Source: Albidovulum sediminicola (GTDB lineage: Bacteria; Pseudomonadota; Alphaproteobacteria; Rhodobacterales; Rhodobacteraceae). From it: a stretch of 64,000 nt of DNA. Below, piece by piece: positions 26,718 through 37,420 of this stretch. Each line of letters begins with the position of its first letter. The first letter of the stretch is position 1. The translations under genes and the position numbers were made by a program. The stretch covers positions 62,001-126,000 of the forward strand of contig NZ_JAOWLA010000003.1 of the NCBI RefSeq assembly GCF_025751575.1, given 5' to 3'. The notes under the pieces were generated by a model. That model worked only from the letters and a program-made list of their open reading frames with translations. It did not search any database and was not told the origin of the DNA.

Positions 26718-28872
26718 ACCCGCCCTCGCGCAGCGCATCGAGCATGGGTTTGAGATCCTTTTCGTAGCGCTGCCAGAGCGCGACGGAGGCCTTGGAGATC
26801 GGCTGGCGGACCTGGTAGACGCTGAGCGTCTGCACCTTGCGCTTGTTCTCGTGGAAGCTGAGGCAGGCGTCCTCCCACTCCAGCCCGCAGGCCGCGATCA
26901 GCTTGCGCGTTTCCTCTTCCGGATTGGCGATCAGGTCTTCGTACTGGACCTCGTAGAACCAGTCCGGGACATGCTCGCGCCAGAAATCGACCATGTCGAC
27001 GAAGGTGCCGTAGACCTTCACCAAATCGAGCTGGTCGTAGGCGTAGGCATGCGTCTCATCCGGGAACTTGTTCTTGTAGATCGACAGAAGGTTGTCCCGG
27101 GGGTCCCTGCGCACGACCACGAACTTGGCCTTCGGCATGGCCACCTTGAGCAAGCCCAGGGCCATGTAGGACTGGATGGACTTGTCGGTGATCTGCGGCG
27201 CGGTCGGAAACCGCTCACGGATGTACTTCTCGAAATCCGTTCCGAGCGCGACGAACTCCTCATCCTTCAGCGATCCGATGGGGCGCACCTTTCCGCGCAG
27301 CATCACGAGGCTGTGCGCCGCCGCCGCCGCTTCGCCGACCTCGCCCGCCCCCTCGACCCGAGAGTGGCTGGAGATGATCTGCTCGATCAGCGTCGTTCCC
27401 GAGCGGGGCATGCCAGTCACGAAGATCGGCGCGAAATCCGTCGTGCCGGGAATGTCTGCGGCCTTCCAGTCGAAGGCCGCATAGGCCTCCTTCAGGGCCG
27501 CGACGTCGTGGTAGCGCTTGGCCATGTCATAGGGGTTGATCTTGTGCATCAGCCCGTTGGCGACGTTCAGATACTTGAAGACGCGATCGTAGTCCTTCGC
27601 ATCCTCCAAGAGCTTGGAGACGCCGAAGCCAAGGTTCATCCGATCATTGTCCGAAAGCGTGGGGTCCTCGAACTTCTGCGCCATCCGTTCGATCATCGGA
27701 TCGCCCGGCTTCGCCTTGTAGGAGGCCGAGAACATCCGGTAGTTCTCGCCGTTGTTCGGGTCGATGTCGAAGGCGTGGAGGAACAGGTCCCGGGCTTCAT
27801 CGAAGCGTCCGAGGGTTTGCAGCAACTGCGCCTTGCCGCTGACGGCGCGGGGCGAATCCGGGTCCTTGCGCAGCGCGGCGTCAAAGATCTCAAGCGCCTT
27901 GTCGTCGTCTCCGATCTTGGTTTTCGTTATAGCCCAGAAGGCAAGGGCGGGCGCATCCACCGCGTCCCCCATCATCTCGACAAGGCGGCCGGCGACAAGC
28001 TCGGCAGGTTCGTATTTTCGAAGGCGAGAGAGCGCACTCCCCAGCACACTGTAGATCTCGGGCGAGGTCTCGTTCTCAGCCGAGAGCCTTTCGAGAAGTG
28101 GCAGGACCGACTCTGCGTTCCCCGCGTCGATCTGCAGGCTGGCCAAGGTCAGAACCGCCGAGATGGACCCCGGGCAAAGGCTCACGGCCTTGCGGAAACA
28201 CTCCATGGCTTCCGGCTTGCGCTCCATGGATAGCAGAAGACCGCCCAGATGTTCCCAGGCCTCGCTGTAGTTCGGATCAAGTCGCAGCGCCGCGCGGAAA
28301 CTCGCTTCCGCCCCCATCCTGTTGCCTTGCAGCGCTTGCGCGGCGGCGAGGATGTTGTGGGCGATGGCGGATTTCGGAAACTGCCGCAACATCTGGGAGG
28401 CAAGCTTCTCGGCCTCAACCGGCCGCTTCGCTTCGATCAGGTCGACCAGAGACTGCATCTGCGCGCGATTCATGCCCCCCGTCTCGGGGCGCGACCGGCG
28501 CCGCCGCGCGCCGAAGCGGTCTTGCAGTTGAACGCGGGTGGCCGGGTCGATCGGCGCGTCTTTCAGCGCCTTGAGGAATTCCTTCTCGGCTTCCACCGTC
28601 CCGCCGAGGGCGATCGCGTCGGCCAGCGCCATCCAGACGGCCCGCTCCTTGGGGCGAAGGGTGGTCGCCTTGCGCAGGTGCAGGATGGCGCGCGACGCCT
28701 TGTCGGTGTCGCACAGGATGCGGCCGATCTGGAAATGCACCTCGGCGACATTTGGGTTGGTCTTCAGGATGCGGCCATAGGTGTGGAGCGCGGCCTCATA
28801 GGCCTTCTCCGACTGCTGTTTCATCGCGCGGGCGTAGGTCGATTGAATTTGGTCGGCGGTCAGCACGGACAT
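26704..28872 (-). CDS. TPR-repeat sulfotransferase
   Basis: This 722-residue protein has many TPR repeats in the first 420 residues (for example AYEAALHTYGRILKTNPNVAEVHF and GAEASFRAALRLDPNYSEAWEHLG). A sulfotransferase domain follows, with the PAPS-binding loop VTGMPRSGTTLIEQIISSH and the 3-prime phosphate motif VVRRDPRDNLLSIYKNK. Such TPR-sulfotransferases are common in Rhodobacterales and their substrates are mostly unknown. No signal peptide is present. The gene is cotranscribed with yggS. Confidence 0.92.
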   Translation of the reverse strand: MSVLTADQIQSTYARAMKQQSEKAYEAALHTYGRILKTNPNVAEVHFQIGRILCDTDKASRAILHLRKATTLRPKERAVWMALADAIALGGTVEAEKEFLKALKDAPIDPATRVQLQDRFGARRRRSRPETGGMNRAQMQSLVDLIEAKRPVEAEKLASQMLRQFPKSAIAHNILAAAQALQGNRMGAEASFRAALRLDPNYSEAWEHLGGLLLSMERKPEAMECFRKAVSLCPGSISAVLTLASLQIDAGNAESVLPLLERLSAENETSPEIYSVLGSALSRLRKYEPAELVAGRLVEMMGDAVDAPALAFWAITKTKIGDDDKALEIFDAALRKDPDSPRAVSGKAQLLQTLGRFDEARDLFLHAFDIDPNNGENYRMFSASYKAKPGDPMIERMAQKFEDPTLSDNDRMNLGFGVSKLLEDAKDYDRVFKYLNVANGLMHKINPYDMAKRYHDVAALKEAYAAFDWKAADIPGTTDFAPIFVTGMPRSGTTLIEQIISSHSRVEGAGEVGEAAAAAHSLVMLRGKVRPIGSLKDEEFVALGTDFEKYIRERFPTAPQITDKSIQSYMALGLLKVAMPKAKFVVVRRDPRDNLLSIYKNKFPDETHAYAYDQLDLVKVYGTFVDMVDFWREHVPDWFYEVQYEDLIANPEEETRKLIAACGLEWEDACLSFHENKRKVQTLSVYQVRQPISKASVALWQRYEKDLKPMLDALREGGYVTD

Positions 28873-28947
28873 GGAACGATCTTGCTATTGGGTTTTCTCG
28901 GCGGAACTTACCGTCATGGCGGCGCCAAGTCGAGTTGAGCCGGGGCA

Positions 28948-28982
28948 TAAAAAGAGAAGAGCGGGCACAAGGCCCGCTCTTC
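28948..28982 (-). terminator. Intrinsic terminator of the porin gene
   Basis: On the minus strand GAAGAGCGGGC pairs perfectly with GCCCGCTCTTC around a 5-nt loop and is followed by TCTTTTT. It lies just after the porin stop, as expected for a strongly expressed gene. Confidence 0.9.
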
Positions 28983-29005
28983 CTTCAGCTTGGCTGACGT
29001 TCTGA

Positions 29006-30001
29006 TTAGAACGAGAGGCCCAGACCGGCGGAGAAGGTGTCTTCGCCGTTGCCGTTGAAGCTGGAGCCACCATCGCTGGACGAACCGTAGCCGAGCATGG
29101 CCACAGCGCCGCCGCCGAGGTCGTAGTTCACAACCAGGCCAAAGCCGCTGCCCATGGCGTCGCCGCCGTACTCGCCGTAGTTCACGCCAACCAGCAGCGC
29201 GCCGGTGGTGTAAGCAGCGCCGAGGCCCCACCAGTCTGCGCTTACGCCCGTCGCGGAGAAGTCAGCGTAACCAGCGTTGACCGAGAAACCGTTCGCCAGC
29301 GAAGCAGCGGCGCTCACGCCCCACTCATCAACGTCGTTGGCGGTGGTGTAGCCGACGCCGACCTGAACGTCCGCACCGGACAGGCTGCCCGACCACTTGC
29401 CACCGATCGAGAGGATGGTGTCGCCCGTGGCACGGCCGGAGGTCATGGTCTGCTTGAGGCAGAGGAAGGTCACGCCGTCATAGCCGCAGCTGCCGAGGGT
29501 GGAGGTGCGGCCATCGTCCTGCTCGGCCGAGATCGCAACCGCGAAGTCGCCGAAGGAGTACTCGTAGCGCATGATCTGGTTGTCATACGCACCGTCAAGA
29601 CCGGTGAACCAGTAGGCGCCCGCGTGGGTCGAGTGGTCGTCGAACAGCGAGGTGCCCGAGTAGATTTCCTGCAGGGCCCAGTCATAGGCGCCGTCGGTCT
29701 CACCCAGGGTGATCTTGCCGAACGAACCCGAAACCCAGACGGCTTCGTCGTCGAACTTCGGCAGACCGTTCGGCGTGTGCGAGCCGTTGGTGTCGTCGAG
29801 CTGAACCTTCGCGCCGAACTCCAGACCGTTGTCGGTCGAGCCGGACATGTTGAAGTTGATGACGATATCGTTGTGGAACTGCGTCTCCACATCGCTACCG
29901 CCGAAGATGCCCATTTCGGCGTAGCCGGAGAGCGAAACTTCCGCAGCCGCGGCGCCGGCGAAGCCGAGGAGCGCGGTGGAAGCGAGAAGAACCTTTTTCA
30001 T
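29006..30001 (-). CDS. Outer-membrane porin, Rhodobacter type
   Basis: This 331-residue protein has a signal peptide (MKKVLLASTALLGFAGAAAA) and a mature part of amphipathic beta strands starting EVSLSGYAEMGIFGG, ending in Phe (AGLGLSF), the outer-membrane-barrel signature. It matches the 16-stranded alphaproteobacterial porin type. One pair of cysteines (GSCGYDG and TFLCLKQ) could form a loop disulfide. It is monocistronic with a strong terminator and a GAGGGA ribosome-binding site. Confidence 0.95.
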   Translation of the reverse strand: MKKVLLASTALLGFAGAAAAEVSLSGYAEMGIFGGSDVETQFHNDIVINFNMSGSTDNGLEFGAKVQLDDTNGSHTPNGLPKFDDEAVWVSGSFGKITLGETDGAYDWALQEIYSGTSLFDDHSTHAGAYWFTGLDGAYDNQIMRYEYSFGDFAVAISAEQDDGRTSTLGSCGYDGVTFLCLKQTMTSGRATGDTILSIGGKWSGSLSGADVQVGVGYTTANDVDEWGVSAAASLANGFSVNAGYADFSATGVSADWWGLGAAYTTGALLVGVNYGEYGGDAMGSGFGLVVNYDLGGGAVAMLGYGSSSDGGSSFNGNGEDTFSAGLGLSF

Positions 30002-30257
30002 TTCGTTTTCCCTCGTTGTGTCAAAGGTAGGCCCAACTCAGGGGAATCCGAATTGGGTATGCGTCTATTTCCCTCCATGCCGGTCGCATTGCAACGGAAA
30101 CGGTTTGCTCTTCGGGAAGATCGGGGCTGATGGTGCAGAGTTGCCACAGTATGCCCGGCCGGCCCCTTTTTATCCCCCTAACGCCTTTGCCGGAAAAGCC
30201 TTGTTCGCGCGCGGCCGCTCGGCTAGACAGCGTTGAACGGCAGACGAGGACGGCGGA

Positions 30258-30803
30258 ATGACGATCCGGAGCATGGTGCGTAAAGCGATTCTGGGCGGCT
30301 GCCTTGTGTCCTTGACCGCGTGCGGGGGAATCGCCAGCGGCGATAGCGGCTGGTTCAAGCGGCGCCAGCCGACCCTCGACCAGGAAACCCTTGATCAGCG
30401 CGCCCTTGCCGATCAGCAGCGTGCCGAGCTTGCGGCCTTCGAGCCCAAGAAGAAGCGCGGCAATCTCTGGGATCTCTTCGGCCAGTCCGACGACCCCAAT
30501 GTGACCGTGCGGGTGAACAAGTATCTTTGGCAGGCCTCGCTTGAGGTGCTGAACTTCCTGCCGGTCGAATCCGTCGATCCCTTCACCGGCGTGATCGTGA
30601 CCGGATATGGCACGCCCCCGGGCGGCGGCCGTTCCTATCGCGCGACGATCTATGTGCAGGACCCCGCGCTGGACGCCCGCTCGCTCAAGGTGGCGCTGGT
30701 CGCACGCGGCGGCGGGCCGGTCTCGGCCGAGGTCGCGCGCTCGGTCGAGGATGCTATTCTGACCCGCGCCCGTCAGCTGCGCATCCGCGACCTCGATCTC
30801 TGA
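30258..30803 (+). CDS. DUF3576 family lipoprotein
   Basis: This 181-residue protein has an N-terminal signal with the lipobox LTAC, so Cys21 should be lipidated. The mature part contains GNLWDLFGQSDDPNVTVRVN and LNFLPVESVDPFTGVIVTGYG, the DUF3576 core, and an RATIYVQDPALDA block. The function is unknown; the gene lies just upstream of leuS-lptE-holA in many alphaproteobacteria, and LptE is an outer-membrane assembly protein, so an envelope role is plausible. Confidence 0.88.
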   Translation: MTIRSMVRKAILGGCLVSLTACGGIASGDSGWFKRRQPTLDQETLDQRALADQQRAELAAFEPKKKRGNLWDLFGQSDDPNVTVRVNKYLWQASLEVLNFLPVESVDPFTGVIVTGYGTPPGGGRSYRATIYVQDPALDARSLKVALVARGGGPVSAEVARSVEDAILTRARQLRIRDLDL

Positions 30804-30884
30804 GGGCGGCCATCTCCGCTAATCTCTGGACCTTCGCCACCCGCCGGGTATAACCACGCGCGGCAGTCGCATAAGGAAGGTCCC

Positions 30885-33440
30885 ATGTCGCGCTACGATC
30901 CCGCTATCACCGAAGCCCGCTGGCAAAAGGCCTGGGACGCGGCCGGCGCCTTCACCGCGCGGCGCGACGAGACCCGACAGAAATACTATGTGCTGGAGAT
31001 GTTCCCCTACCCCTCGGGGCGCATCCACATGGGCCATGTGCGCAACTACACGATGGGCGACGTGGTGGCGCGCTACAAATCCTCCTGCGGGTTCTCGGTG
31101 CTGCATCCGATGGGCTGGGACGCCTTCGGGATGCCCGCGGAAAACGCGGCGATGGAGCGGGGCGGACATCCCAAGGAATGGACCTACGGCAATATCGCCG
31201 TGATGCGCGACCAGATGAAGCCCTTGGGCCTGTCCATCGACTGGAGCCGCGAATTCGCGACCTGCGACCCGGAATACTACGGTCAGCAGCAGTCGATGTT
31301 CATCGATTTCATGGAAAAGGGCCTGGTCTACCGCAAGAACGCGGTCGTGAACTGGGACCCGATCGACATGACCGTCCTGGCCAACGAACAGGTGATCGAC
31401 GGCAAGGGCTGGCGGTCGGGCGCGGTGGTGGAGCGGCGGGAACTGACGCAGTGGTTCTTCCGCATCTCCGATTTCGCGGGCGAACTGCTTGAGGCGCTCG
31501 ACGGCCTCAACGACTGGCCGGAAAAGGTGCGCCTGATGCAGGCCAACTGGATCGGCAAATCGCGCGGGCTTCAATTCGCCTTCGACACGCTGGGCGCGCC
31601 CGAGGGCTTCGACCGGCTTGAGGTATACACGACCCGGCCCGACACGCTGATGGGCGCCTCCTTCGCGGCGATAAGCCCGGATCATCCGCTGGCCAAGGCG
31701 CTTGAGACAGGCGACGCGAAGGTCGCGGAGTTCGTAGCCGAATGCCGCCGTATCGGCACATCGGAAGAGGCGCTGGAAAAGGCCGAGAAGAAGGGGTTGG
31801 ACACCGGCATCCGGGTCCGCCATCCCTTTGATCCCGAATGGGAACTCCCGGTCTACATCGCCAATTTCATCCTCATGGACTACGGAACCGGCGCGATCTT
31901 CGGCTGCCCCGCGCACGACCAGCGCGACTTCGATTTCGCGACCAAGTATAGCCTGCCGATCCCGCCGGTCTTCGTGGCCGAGGGCGCGGAAGAGGCGGCC
32001 CTGACCGAGGCCTTCGTGCCGATGAAGTCCGAGCGCGTCCGCTTTGTCCGTGGCTTCGCGGGGGGGCAGGTGCAGACCGGCGAAGAGGCCGTGAACGCCG
32101 CCATCGAGGCCTGCGAGGCTAGGGGCGTGGGCCGCGGCGTCACCAACTACCGCCTGCGCGACTGGGGCATCTCGCGCCAGCGTTACTGGGGCTGCCCGAT
32201 CCCGGTCGTCCATTGCGCCGACTGCGGCGTGGTGGCCGAGAAGAAGGAAAACCTGCCCGTCCGCCTGCCCGATGACGTGACCTTCGACAAGCCTGGCAAT
32301 CCGCTGGACCGGCACCCGACCTGGGCCGCGACCGCCTGCCCGTCCTGCGGCAAGCCCGCGCGGCGCGAAACCGACACGATGGACACATTCGTCGATTCGT
32401 CCTGGTACTACGCGCGCTTCACCTCGCCGCGCGCGGCAACGCCGACGGACGCGGCCGATGTCGATTACTGGATGAACGTCGACCAGTATATCGGCGGGAT
32501 CGAGCATGCGATCCTGCACCTGCTCTATTCCCGCTTCTTCGCCCGCGCGATGCAGATCTGCGGCCACCTGCCGGAAAAGGCGATTGAGCCCTTCAACGCG
32601 CTCTTCACGCAAGGCATGGTCACGCACGAGACCTACGCGACCCGTGGCGCCGACGGCCGGCCGGTCTGGCAACTGCCGGAGGACGTGGTCCGCGAAGACG
32701 CAGGCGCGCGGCTCAAGGACGGCACCCCGGTCGAGGTCGGCCCCTCGATCAAGATGTCGAAGTCGAAGAAGAACGTCGTCGATCCGATGGACATCATCAC
32801 CCGCTACGGCGCCGACACCGCGCGCTGGTTCGTGATGTCCGACAGCCCCCCCGAGCGGGACGTGGAATGGACCGCCTCGGGCGCGGATGCGACGCACAAG
32901 CACCTGTCCCGCGTCTGGCGGCTAGCGCATGAGGTCACCACGCGCGGCGCGGGCAACCCGGCCCAGGACGAGGCGCTTTTGAAGGCGATGCACAAGACCA
33001 TCGCGGAAGTGACGGCCGGGATCGAGGGCTTCGCCTTCAACAAGGCGGTGGCGAAGCTTTACGAATTCACCAACACCTTCTCGAAATCCGACGCCTCGGC
33101 CGAGGCCAAGCGGGTGGCGATGCTGACGATGGCGCAGCTCATGTCGCCGATGGTCCCGCACCTGGCCGAGGATATCTGGTCGATGCTGGGGGGCGCCGGG
33201 CTTGTGGCCCAAGCCCCCTGGCCCAAGGCCGATCCGGCGATGCTGGTCGAGGATACGGTGACGCTGCCGATCCAGATCAATGGCAAGCGCCGCGCGGAAA
33301 TTGTCGTTCCCAAGGACATGCCGCCGGCAGAGGTTGAAAAGATCGCGCTGGCCGACGATGCTGTGATCAAGTTCCTGGCCGGCCAACCGGTCAAGAAGTT
33401 GATCGTTGTCCCGGGGCGCATCGTCAATGTCGTGGTCTGA
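30885..33440 (+). CDS. leuS: Leucyl-tRNA synthetase
   Basis: This 851-residue class I synthetase has the HIGH motif as HMGH in [16 protein letters not shown], the KMSKS motif as KMSKSKKN, and an editing CP1 domain with [12 protein letters not shown]. Zinc-like CPSCGK residues are present in the insert. It starts the operon leuS-lptE-holA, and the lptE start overlaps its last 14 bp. Confidence 0.98.
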   Translation: MSRYDPAITEARWQKAWDAAGAFTARRDETRQKYYVLEMFPYPSGRIHMGHVRNYTMGDVVARYKSSCGFSVLHPMGWDAFGMPAENAAMERGGHPKEWTYGNIAVMRDQMKPLGLSIDWSREFATCDPEYYGQQQSMFIDFMEKGLVYRKNAVVNWDPIDMTVLANEQVIDGKGWRSGAVVERRELTQWFFRISDFAGELLEALDGLNDWPEKVRLMQANWIGKSRGLQFAFDTLGAPEGFDRLEVYTTRPDTLMGASFAAISPDHPLAKALETGDAKVAEFVAECRRIGTSEEALEKAEKKGLDTGIRVRHPFDPEWELPVYIANFILMDYGTGAIFGCPAHDQRDFDFATKYSLPIPPVFVAEGAEEAALTEAFVPMKSERVRFVRGFAGGQVQTGEEAVNAAIEACEARGVGRGVTNYRLRDWGISRQRYWGCPIPVVHCADCGVVAEKKENLPVRLPDDVTFDKPGNPLDRHPTWAATACPSCGKPARRETDTMDTFVDSSWYYARFTSPRAATPTDAADVDYWMNVDQYIGGIEHAILHLLYSRFFARAMQICGHLPEKAIEPFNALFTQGMVTHETYATRGADGRPVWQLPEDVVREDAGARLKDGTPVEVGPSIKMSKSKKNVVDPMDIITRYGADTARWFVMSDSPPERDVEWTASGADATHKHLSRVWRLAHEVTTRGAGNPAQDEALLKAMHKTIAEVTAGIEGFAFNKAVAKLYEFTNTFSKSDASAEAKRVAMLTMAQLMSPMVPHLAEDIWSMLGGAGLVAQAPWPKADPAMLVEDTVTLPIQINGKRRAEIVVPKDMPPAEVEKIALADDAVIKFLAGQPVKKLIVVPGRIVNVVV

Positions 33441-33924
33441 CCGCCGCCAGTTCCTGAGCCTTCTTGCCGCGCTGCCGCTGGCGGCCTGCGGATTCCGCCC
33501 GGCCTACGGTCCGGGCGGGGCCGCGGCCGGGATGCTCGACAGCGTGAGCGTCGAGGCGCCCGAGGACCGCAATGGCTTCGACCTGGTGGAGCGGCTCGAA
33601 GAACGCCTGGGCCGCACCAAGTCACCGGTCTACAGGCTCTCCTACCGGATCGAGACCGGCGAAACCGGGCTCGGGATCACCCCGGAGGATACGACGACAC
33701 GGTTCAACATCGATGGCTCCGTCGCCTTCGTGCTGCGCGATGCGGCGACTGGGCGCGAGTTGACGGCAGGCAAGGTCGCCACCTTCACCGCCTATTCCGC
33801 GACCGGCACCGCGGTTTCGACCGAAACGGCCCGCGCCGCCGCTTATCAGCGCCTGATGCGGCTCCTGGCGGATCAGATTGTCACCCGCCTGCTCGCGACC
33901 TCCACCGAGTGGAGGGATGCGTGA
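33427..33924 (+). CDS. lptE: LPS assembly lipoprotein LptE
   Basis: This 165-residue outer-membrane lipoprotein plugs LptD for lipopolysaccharide delivery. It has a lipobox LAAC (Cys21) in [18 protein letters not shown], where GFRPxYG is typical of LptE. The ATG at 33427 overlaps the end of leuS. The gene order leuS-lptE-holA is conserved widely. Confidence 0.93.
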   Translation: MSWSDRRQFLSLLAALPLAACGFRPAYGPGGAAAGMLDSVSVEAPEDRNGFDLVERLEERLGRTKSPVYRLSYRIETGETGLGITPEDTTTRFNIDGSVAFVLRDAATGRELTAGKVATFTAYSATGTAVSTETARAAAYQRLMRLLADQIVTRLLATSTEWRDA

Positions 33925-34946
33925 AGCTGACCGGCGCGGCGGCGGCGCGCTACTTCGCGCGTCCCGAACCGGACCGGACCGGGCTTCTGATCTTCGGACA
34001 AGACGCCATGCGCATCGCGCTGCGCCGGCAGGAGGTCGTGGCGGCGCTTGTCGGCCCGGAAGGCGAGGCGGAGATGCGCCTGACCCGGATCGCGGCCGGC
34101 GACCTGCGCAAGGATCACGCGATGCTTCTGGATGCCGCGAAGGCGCAGGGGTTCTTCCCCGGCCCGCGCGTCGTTCTGGTCGAGGACGCCACAGACGGTC
34201 TGGCACCCGTGGTCGCCGCGGCGCTGTCGGACTGGCGCCCGGGCGATGCCGCCGTCGTCGTGACCGCCGGACCGCTTGCGGCGAAATCCGCGCTACGGGC
34301 GCTTTTCGAGAAGCATCCCAACGCCTATTCGATCGGGATCTATGACGATCCGCCCAGCCGCGAAGAGATCGAGGCGACGCTGGCGCGTGCGGGTCTGAAG
34401 GACGTGGGCCGCGACGCGATGGCGGAGCTTGTCGGCCTCTCGCGGGACCTCGACCCCGGTGACTTTCGCCAGACGGTCGAAAAGGTCGCGCTTTACAAGT
34501 TCGGCGACAGCACGCCCCTGACCCCGGCGGAGGTGGAGCTTTGCGCCCCCGCCACGATCGAGGCCGGTTTGGACGATCTGATCCACGCCACCGCCGATGG
34601 CCGGCCGGAACGGATCGGCAGCCTGGTCCAGCGGCTTTCGGGGCAGGGGATGGGCGCGGTGTCGCTTTGCATCGCCGCGACCCGTCATTTTCGGGTGCTG
34701 CACCTGGCCGCGGCCGATCCCGGCGGGGCTTCGGCGGGGATCGCGCGTGCCCGCCCGCCGGTCATCTTCAAGCACCGTGAGGCGATGCAGCGCCAGGCGC
34801 AGACCTGGGGGCTTCGCAAGCTGGAACAGGCGCTGGCGATTCTGACCGACACGGACCTGACGCTGCGCTCGTCCTCGCGCGCGCCCGCGATGGCGGTGAT
34901 GGAACGGGCGTTGCTGCGGCTGGCCATGCTGGGGCGGTCCCGTTAG
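33921..34946 (+). CDS. holA: DNA polymerase III subunit delta
   Basis: This 341-residue clamp-loader subunit opens the beta clamp. It begins [15 protein letters not shown] (GTG start) and has LLIFGQDAMRIALRR, EYxRDP-like SRDLDPGDFRQTVEKVALYKFG and a helical C-terminal domain. The GTG at 33921 overlaps the lptE stop by 4 bp with GGAGGG 4 bases upstream; a GTG at 33909 is a less likely alternative. Confidence 0.93.
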   Translation: MKLTGAAAARYFARPEPDRTGLLIFGQDAMRIALRRQEVVAALVGPEGEAEMRLTRIAAGDLRKDHAMLLDAAKAQGFFPGPRVVLVEDATDGLAPVVAAALSDWRPGDAAVVVTAGPLAAKSALRALFEKHPNAYSIGIYDDPPSREEIEATLARAGLKDVGRDAMAELVGLSRDLDPGDFRQTVEKVALYKFGDSTPLTPAEVELCAPATIEAGLDDLIHATADGRPERIGSLVQRLSGQGMGAVSLCIAATRHFRVLHLAAADPGGASAGIARARPPVIFKHREAMQRQAQTWGLRKLEQALAILTDTDLTLRSSSRAPAMAVMERALLRLAMLGRSR

Positions 34947-35034
34947 GCCACAACGGCCGCGAACGCCCTTGCGCATCATCGCGGTGCATGTCTCCATGGG
35001 GGGCAAGACCACCTGCCTCGGGAACGAAAATTCC

Positions 35035-35622
35035 ATGTATACCGTGATCGGAACCTCCAAAAGCCGCGCCGCCCGCGTGCTGTGGATGCTCGAAGAACTG
35101 GAAGAACCGTTCAAGCATGTCGCCGCGACGCCGCGCTCGGAAGGGGTGGTGGAGTTCAATCCGGCGGGCAAGATCCCGGTCCTGATCGAGGACGGCACGC
35201 CGATCACCGATTCGACCGCCATCATCCAGTATCTGGCCGACAAGCACGGGCGCCTGACCTATCGGGCGGGAACCCTCGACCGGGCGCGCCAGGACAGCCT
35301 GACCCAGTTTCTGCTCGATGAGTTCGACGCAGCACTTTGGATGGCGGCGCGCCACAGCTTCGTCCTGCCGGAGGAGTTGCGCCAGAGCGCGATCAAGGAT
35401 TCCCTCAGGTGGGAGTTCGAGCGCAGCCAGAAGACGCTCATGCACCGCATGGGCGAGGGGCCGTTCCTGATGGGCGCGCAGATGACCGTGCCGGATATCA
35501 TCCTGACACATTGCGGCAACTGGGCGCTGACCGCGCGCTTCCCCATCGTCGACCACAAGCTGTCGCTTTACCTCGAACGGATGCGGGCGCGGCCCGCCTT
35601 CAAGCGGGCGATGGCGCGCTGA
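35035..35622 (+). CDS. Glutathione S-transferase family protein
   Basis: This 195-residue protein has an N-terminal thioredoxin-like domain (MYTVIGTSKSRAARVLWML, with a Ser in place of a catalytic Tyr or Cys) containing GKIPVLIEDGTPITDSTAI, the glutathione-binding cis-Pro and Ser motif, and an all-helical C-terminal domain. The substrate is unknown. The start is taken at 35035; a TTG at 34969 would extend it by 22 residues. Confidence 0.88.
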   Translation: MYTVIGTSKSRAARVLWMLEELEEPFKHVAATPRSEGVVEFNPAGKIPVLIEDGTPITDSTAIIQYLADKHGRLTYRAGTLDRARQDSLTQFLLDEFDAALWMAARHSFVLPEELRQSAIKDSLRWEFERSQKTLMHRMGEGPFLMGAQMTVPDIILTHCGNWALTARFPIVDHKLSLYLERMRARPAFKRAMAR

Positions 35623-35685
35623 TGACCGCCGCGTCGTGCAGGCCGCGCGGCTTAGGTCTGGCGCGGTGGCAAGGGGAGGATCGGG

Positions 35686-36135
35686 ATGGTTGACGCCTTC
35701 GCGGCATTGCATGCGGACTGCGCCCCCTTGGGCGCGCGGCTTTTCACCCTGACCGTTCACGACCCGAAGGCGCGGCTGTTCCGGCGGGCCTATAGCTCGC
35801 ATCCGGAGGACTATCCGGTTTCCGGCACCAAGCCGATGGGCGATGACGCCTGGACGCGCCATGTCGTCGATGGTGGCCAGAGCTTCATCGCCAACACGAC
35901 GGCGGAGTTCGCCCCGCTTTTCCCCGATCATGCGCAGATCAATGCGCTGGGCTGTCACGCGGCGCTGAACATTCCGGTCTTCGATGGCGCGGGCGCAGTG
36001 GTGGGCACCGTCAACATCCTGGATGCCGAAGGGCATTTCACCCCCGCCCGTGTTGCCGCGTTCGAGGCGCTGGTCGCCCGCCATCGTCCCGCGCTTCTGG
36101 CCCAGATCGCTGCGATGGACCTGATCGGCGGCTAA
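35686..36135 (+). CDS. GAF domain protein
   Basis: This 149-residue protein is a single GAF domain with RLFRRAYSSHPEDYPVSGTKP and ALNIPVFDGAGAVVGTVNILD. It has no output domain, so it may bind a small ligand on its own. The start has AGGGGAGGA upstream. It converges on the flavoprotein gene with a 4-bp overlap. Confidence 0.85.
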   Translation: MVDAFAALHADCAPLGARLFTLTVHDPKARLFRRAYSSHPEDYPVSGTKPMGDDAWTRHVVDGGQSFIANTTAEFAPLFPDHAQINALGCHAALNIPVFDGAGAVVGTVNILDAEGHFTPARVAAFEALVARHRPALLAQIAAMDLIGG

Positions 36136-37307
36136 GGCGCCGCCGCATGGCGCCCCGCCCAGAGCCCGGTCGCAAGGCAGGCCGTCAGCAGGTATCCCCC
36201 GGTCGGCGCTTCCCAGTCCAGCATCTCGCCGCAGGCGAAGTGACCGGGCAGCGCCTTCAGCTCCAGCCCCTCGGTCAGGCTGTCATGAAGCACCCCGCCG
36301 GCGGAGGATATCGCCTCGGCGATGGGCCGGGGGCCGGCATGGCGAACAGGTAGAGCCTTCAGAAGCCGCGCCAGGGCTGTGCCCTCGGGCAGGGGGCGGC
36401 CCCATTCCATGACGAGCGCGATCTTCGCCGGAACAAGGCCAAGCGCCTTGCGCAGCCGGTTGGCCGTGCTGTCCTTGCCCTTGGCGCGCGCAAGCCGGGA
36501 GGAGACTTCGGCCACGTCCAGATCGGGCAGCAGGTCGAGCGCGAGTTCCACCCCGTCGCGGACGGCGGCTGAGACGGCGTAAACTCCGCCGCCCTCGATC
36601 CCGCGGGCGGAGATCACGAACTCGCCCCGTTCGCGCTGCGGACCCGCCAGAAGCGCGACGCCTTTGATCGGCGTGCCGAAATGCGGCGCAAGATGCGCCG
36701 ACCAGTCCACGGCGAACCCCATGTTCGCGGGCCGGAAGGGGGCGATTCCCACCCCCTTTGCTGCAAGCCAGGGCACCCAGGCCGCGTCGGAGCCGAGCCG
36801 CGGCCAACTGGCGCCGCCGAGCGCCAGAACGGTCGAGGCCGGGGCCATGAGAGCAGGCCCTGAAGGTGTTTCGAAGGAGAGGGCCTGCCCCTCGAACCCC
36901 GTCCACCGCCAGCGCGTCCGCAACTCGACCCCAAGGCCGGAAAGTCGCGCCAGCCAGGCGCGCAGGAGCGGCGAGCCCTTCATCGTCACCGGGAACACCC
37001 GGCCGGAGGAGCCGGAGAACACCTCCTGACCAAGTCCGCGCGCCCAGGCTATGACTTCCTGCGGGCCGAAGTCTGCGAGCATCGGCCGCATCCAGGGGGC
37101 GCTGATCCGGCGGGCGAAATCCTCAGCCGGTTCGTCCTTGGTCAGGTTCAGCCCGGATTTGCCCGCCATCAGGAACTTGCGCGCGGGGCTGGGCTTGGCC
37201 TCGGTGACCACGACGCGCCGCCCGGCGCGGGCGAGCGCCTCGGCCGCCATCAGCCCGGCTGGGCCTGCGCCGATCACCAGCGCGTCGATACGTTCGATTT
37301 CCGGCAA
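36132..37307 (-). CDS. Flavoprotein of the TIGR03862/BaiN-like family
   Basis: This 391-residue FAD protein starts with the Rossmann dinucleotide motif DALVIGAGPAGLMAAEALARAG and has the RKFLMAGKSGLNLT block of the HI0933/BaiN family, plus a C-terminal GGVLHDSLTEGLELKALPGHFACGEMLDWEAPTGGYLLTAC region (read in pieces). The reaction is unknown. The TTG at 37307 is chosen as start because AGAGGGAGAGGG lies 6 bases upstream; an alternative TTG lies at 37343. Confidence 0.85.
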   Translation of the reverse strand: MPEIERIDALVIGAGPAGLMAAEALARAGRRVVVTEAKPSPARKFLMAGKSGLNLTKDEPAEDFARRISAPWMRPMLADFGPQEVIAWARGLGQEVFSGSSGRVFPVTMKGSPLLRAWLARLSGLGVELRTRWRWTGFEGQALSFETPSGPALMAPASTVLALGGASWPRLGSDAAWVPWLAAKGVGIAPFRPANMGFAVDWSAHLAPHFGTPIKGVALLAGPQRERGEFVISARGIEGGGVYAVSAAVRDGVELALDLLPDLDVAEVSSRLARAKGKDSTANRLRKALGLVPAKIALVMEWGRPLPEGTALARLLKALPVRHAGPRPIAEAISSAGGVLHDSLTEGLELKALPGHFACGEMLDWEAPTGGYLLTACLATGLWAGRHAAAP

Positions 37308-37420
37308 ATCCGACCCTCTCCCTCTCCCCCCCTCCTGTCGCAAGGACAGCGCCCGAGAGCAAGGGCGCAGAGGTGGCGGAGAGGTCGCGCCGATGCCCCG
37401 CCTCAGCGCCCGTCCGGCGT

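Noticed and set aside
30819-32903. A 694-codon open frame antisense to leuS
   Set aside because: It is the shadow of leuS, whose HMGH and KMSKS motifs are intact; the antisense translation is low in complexity and has no domain.
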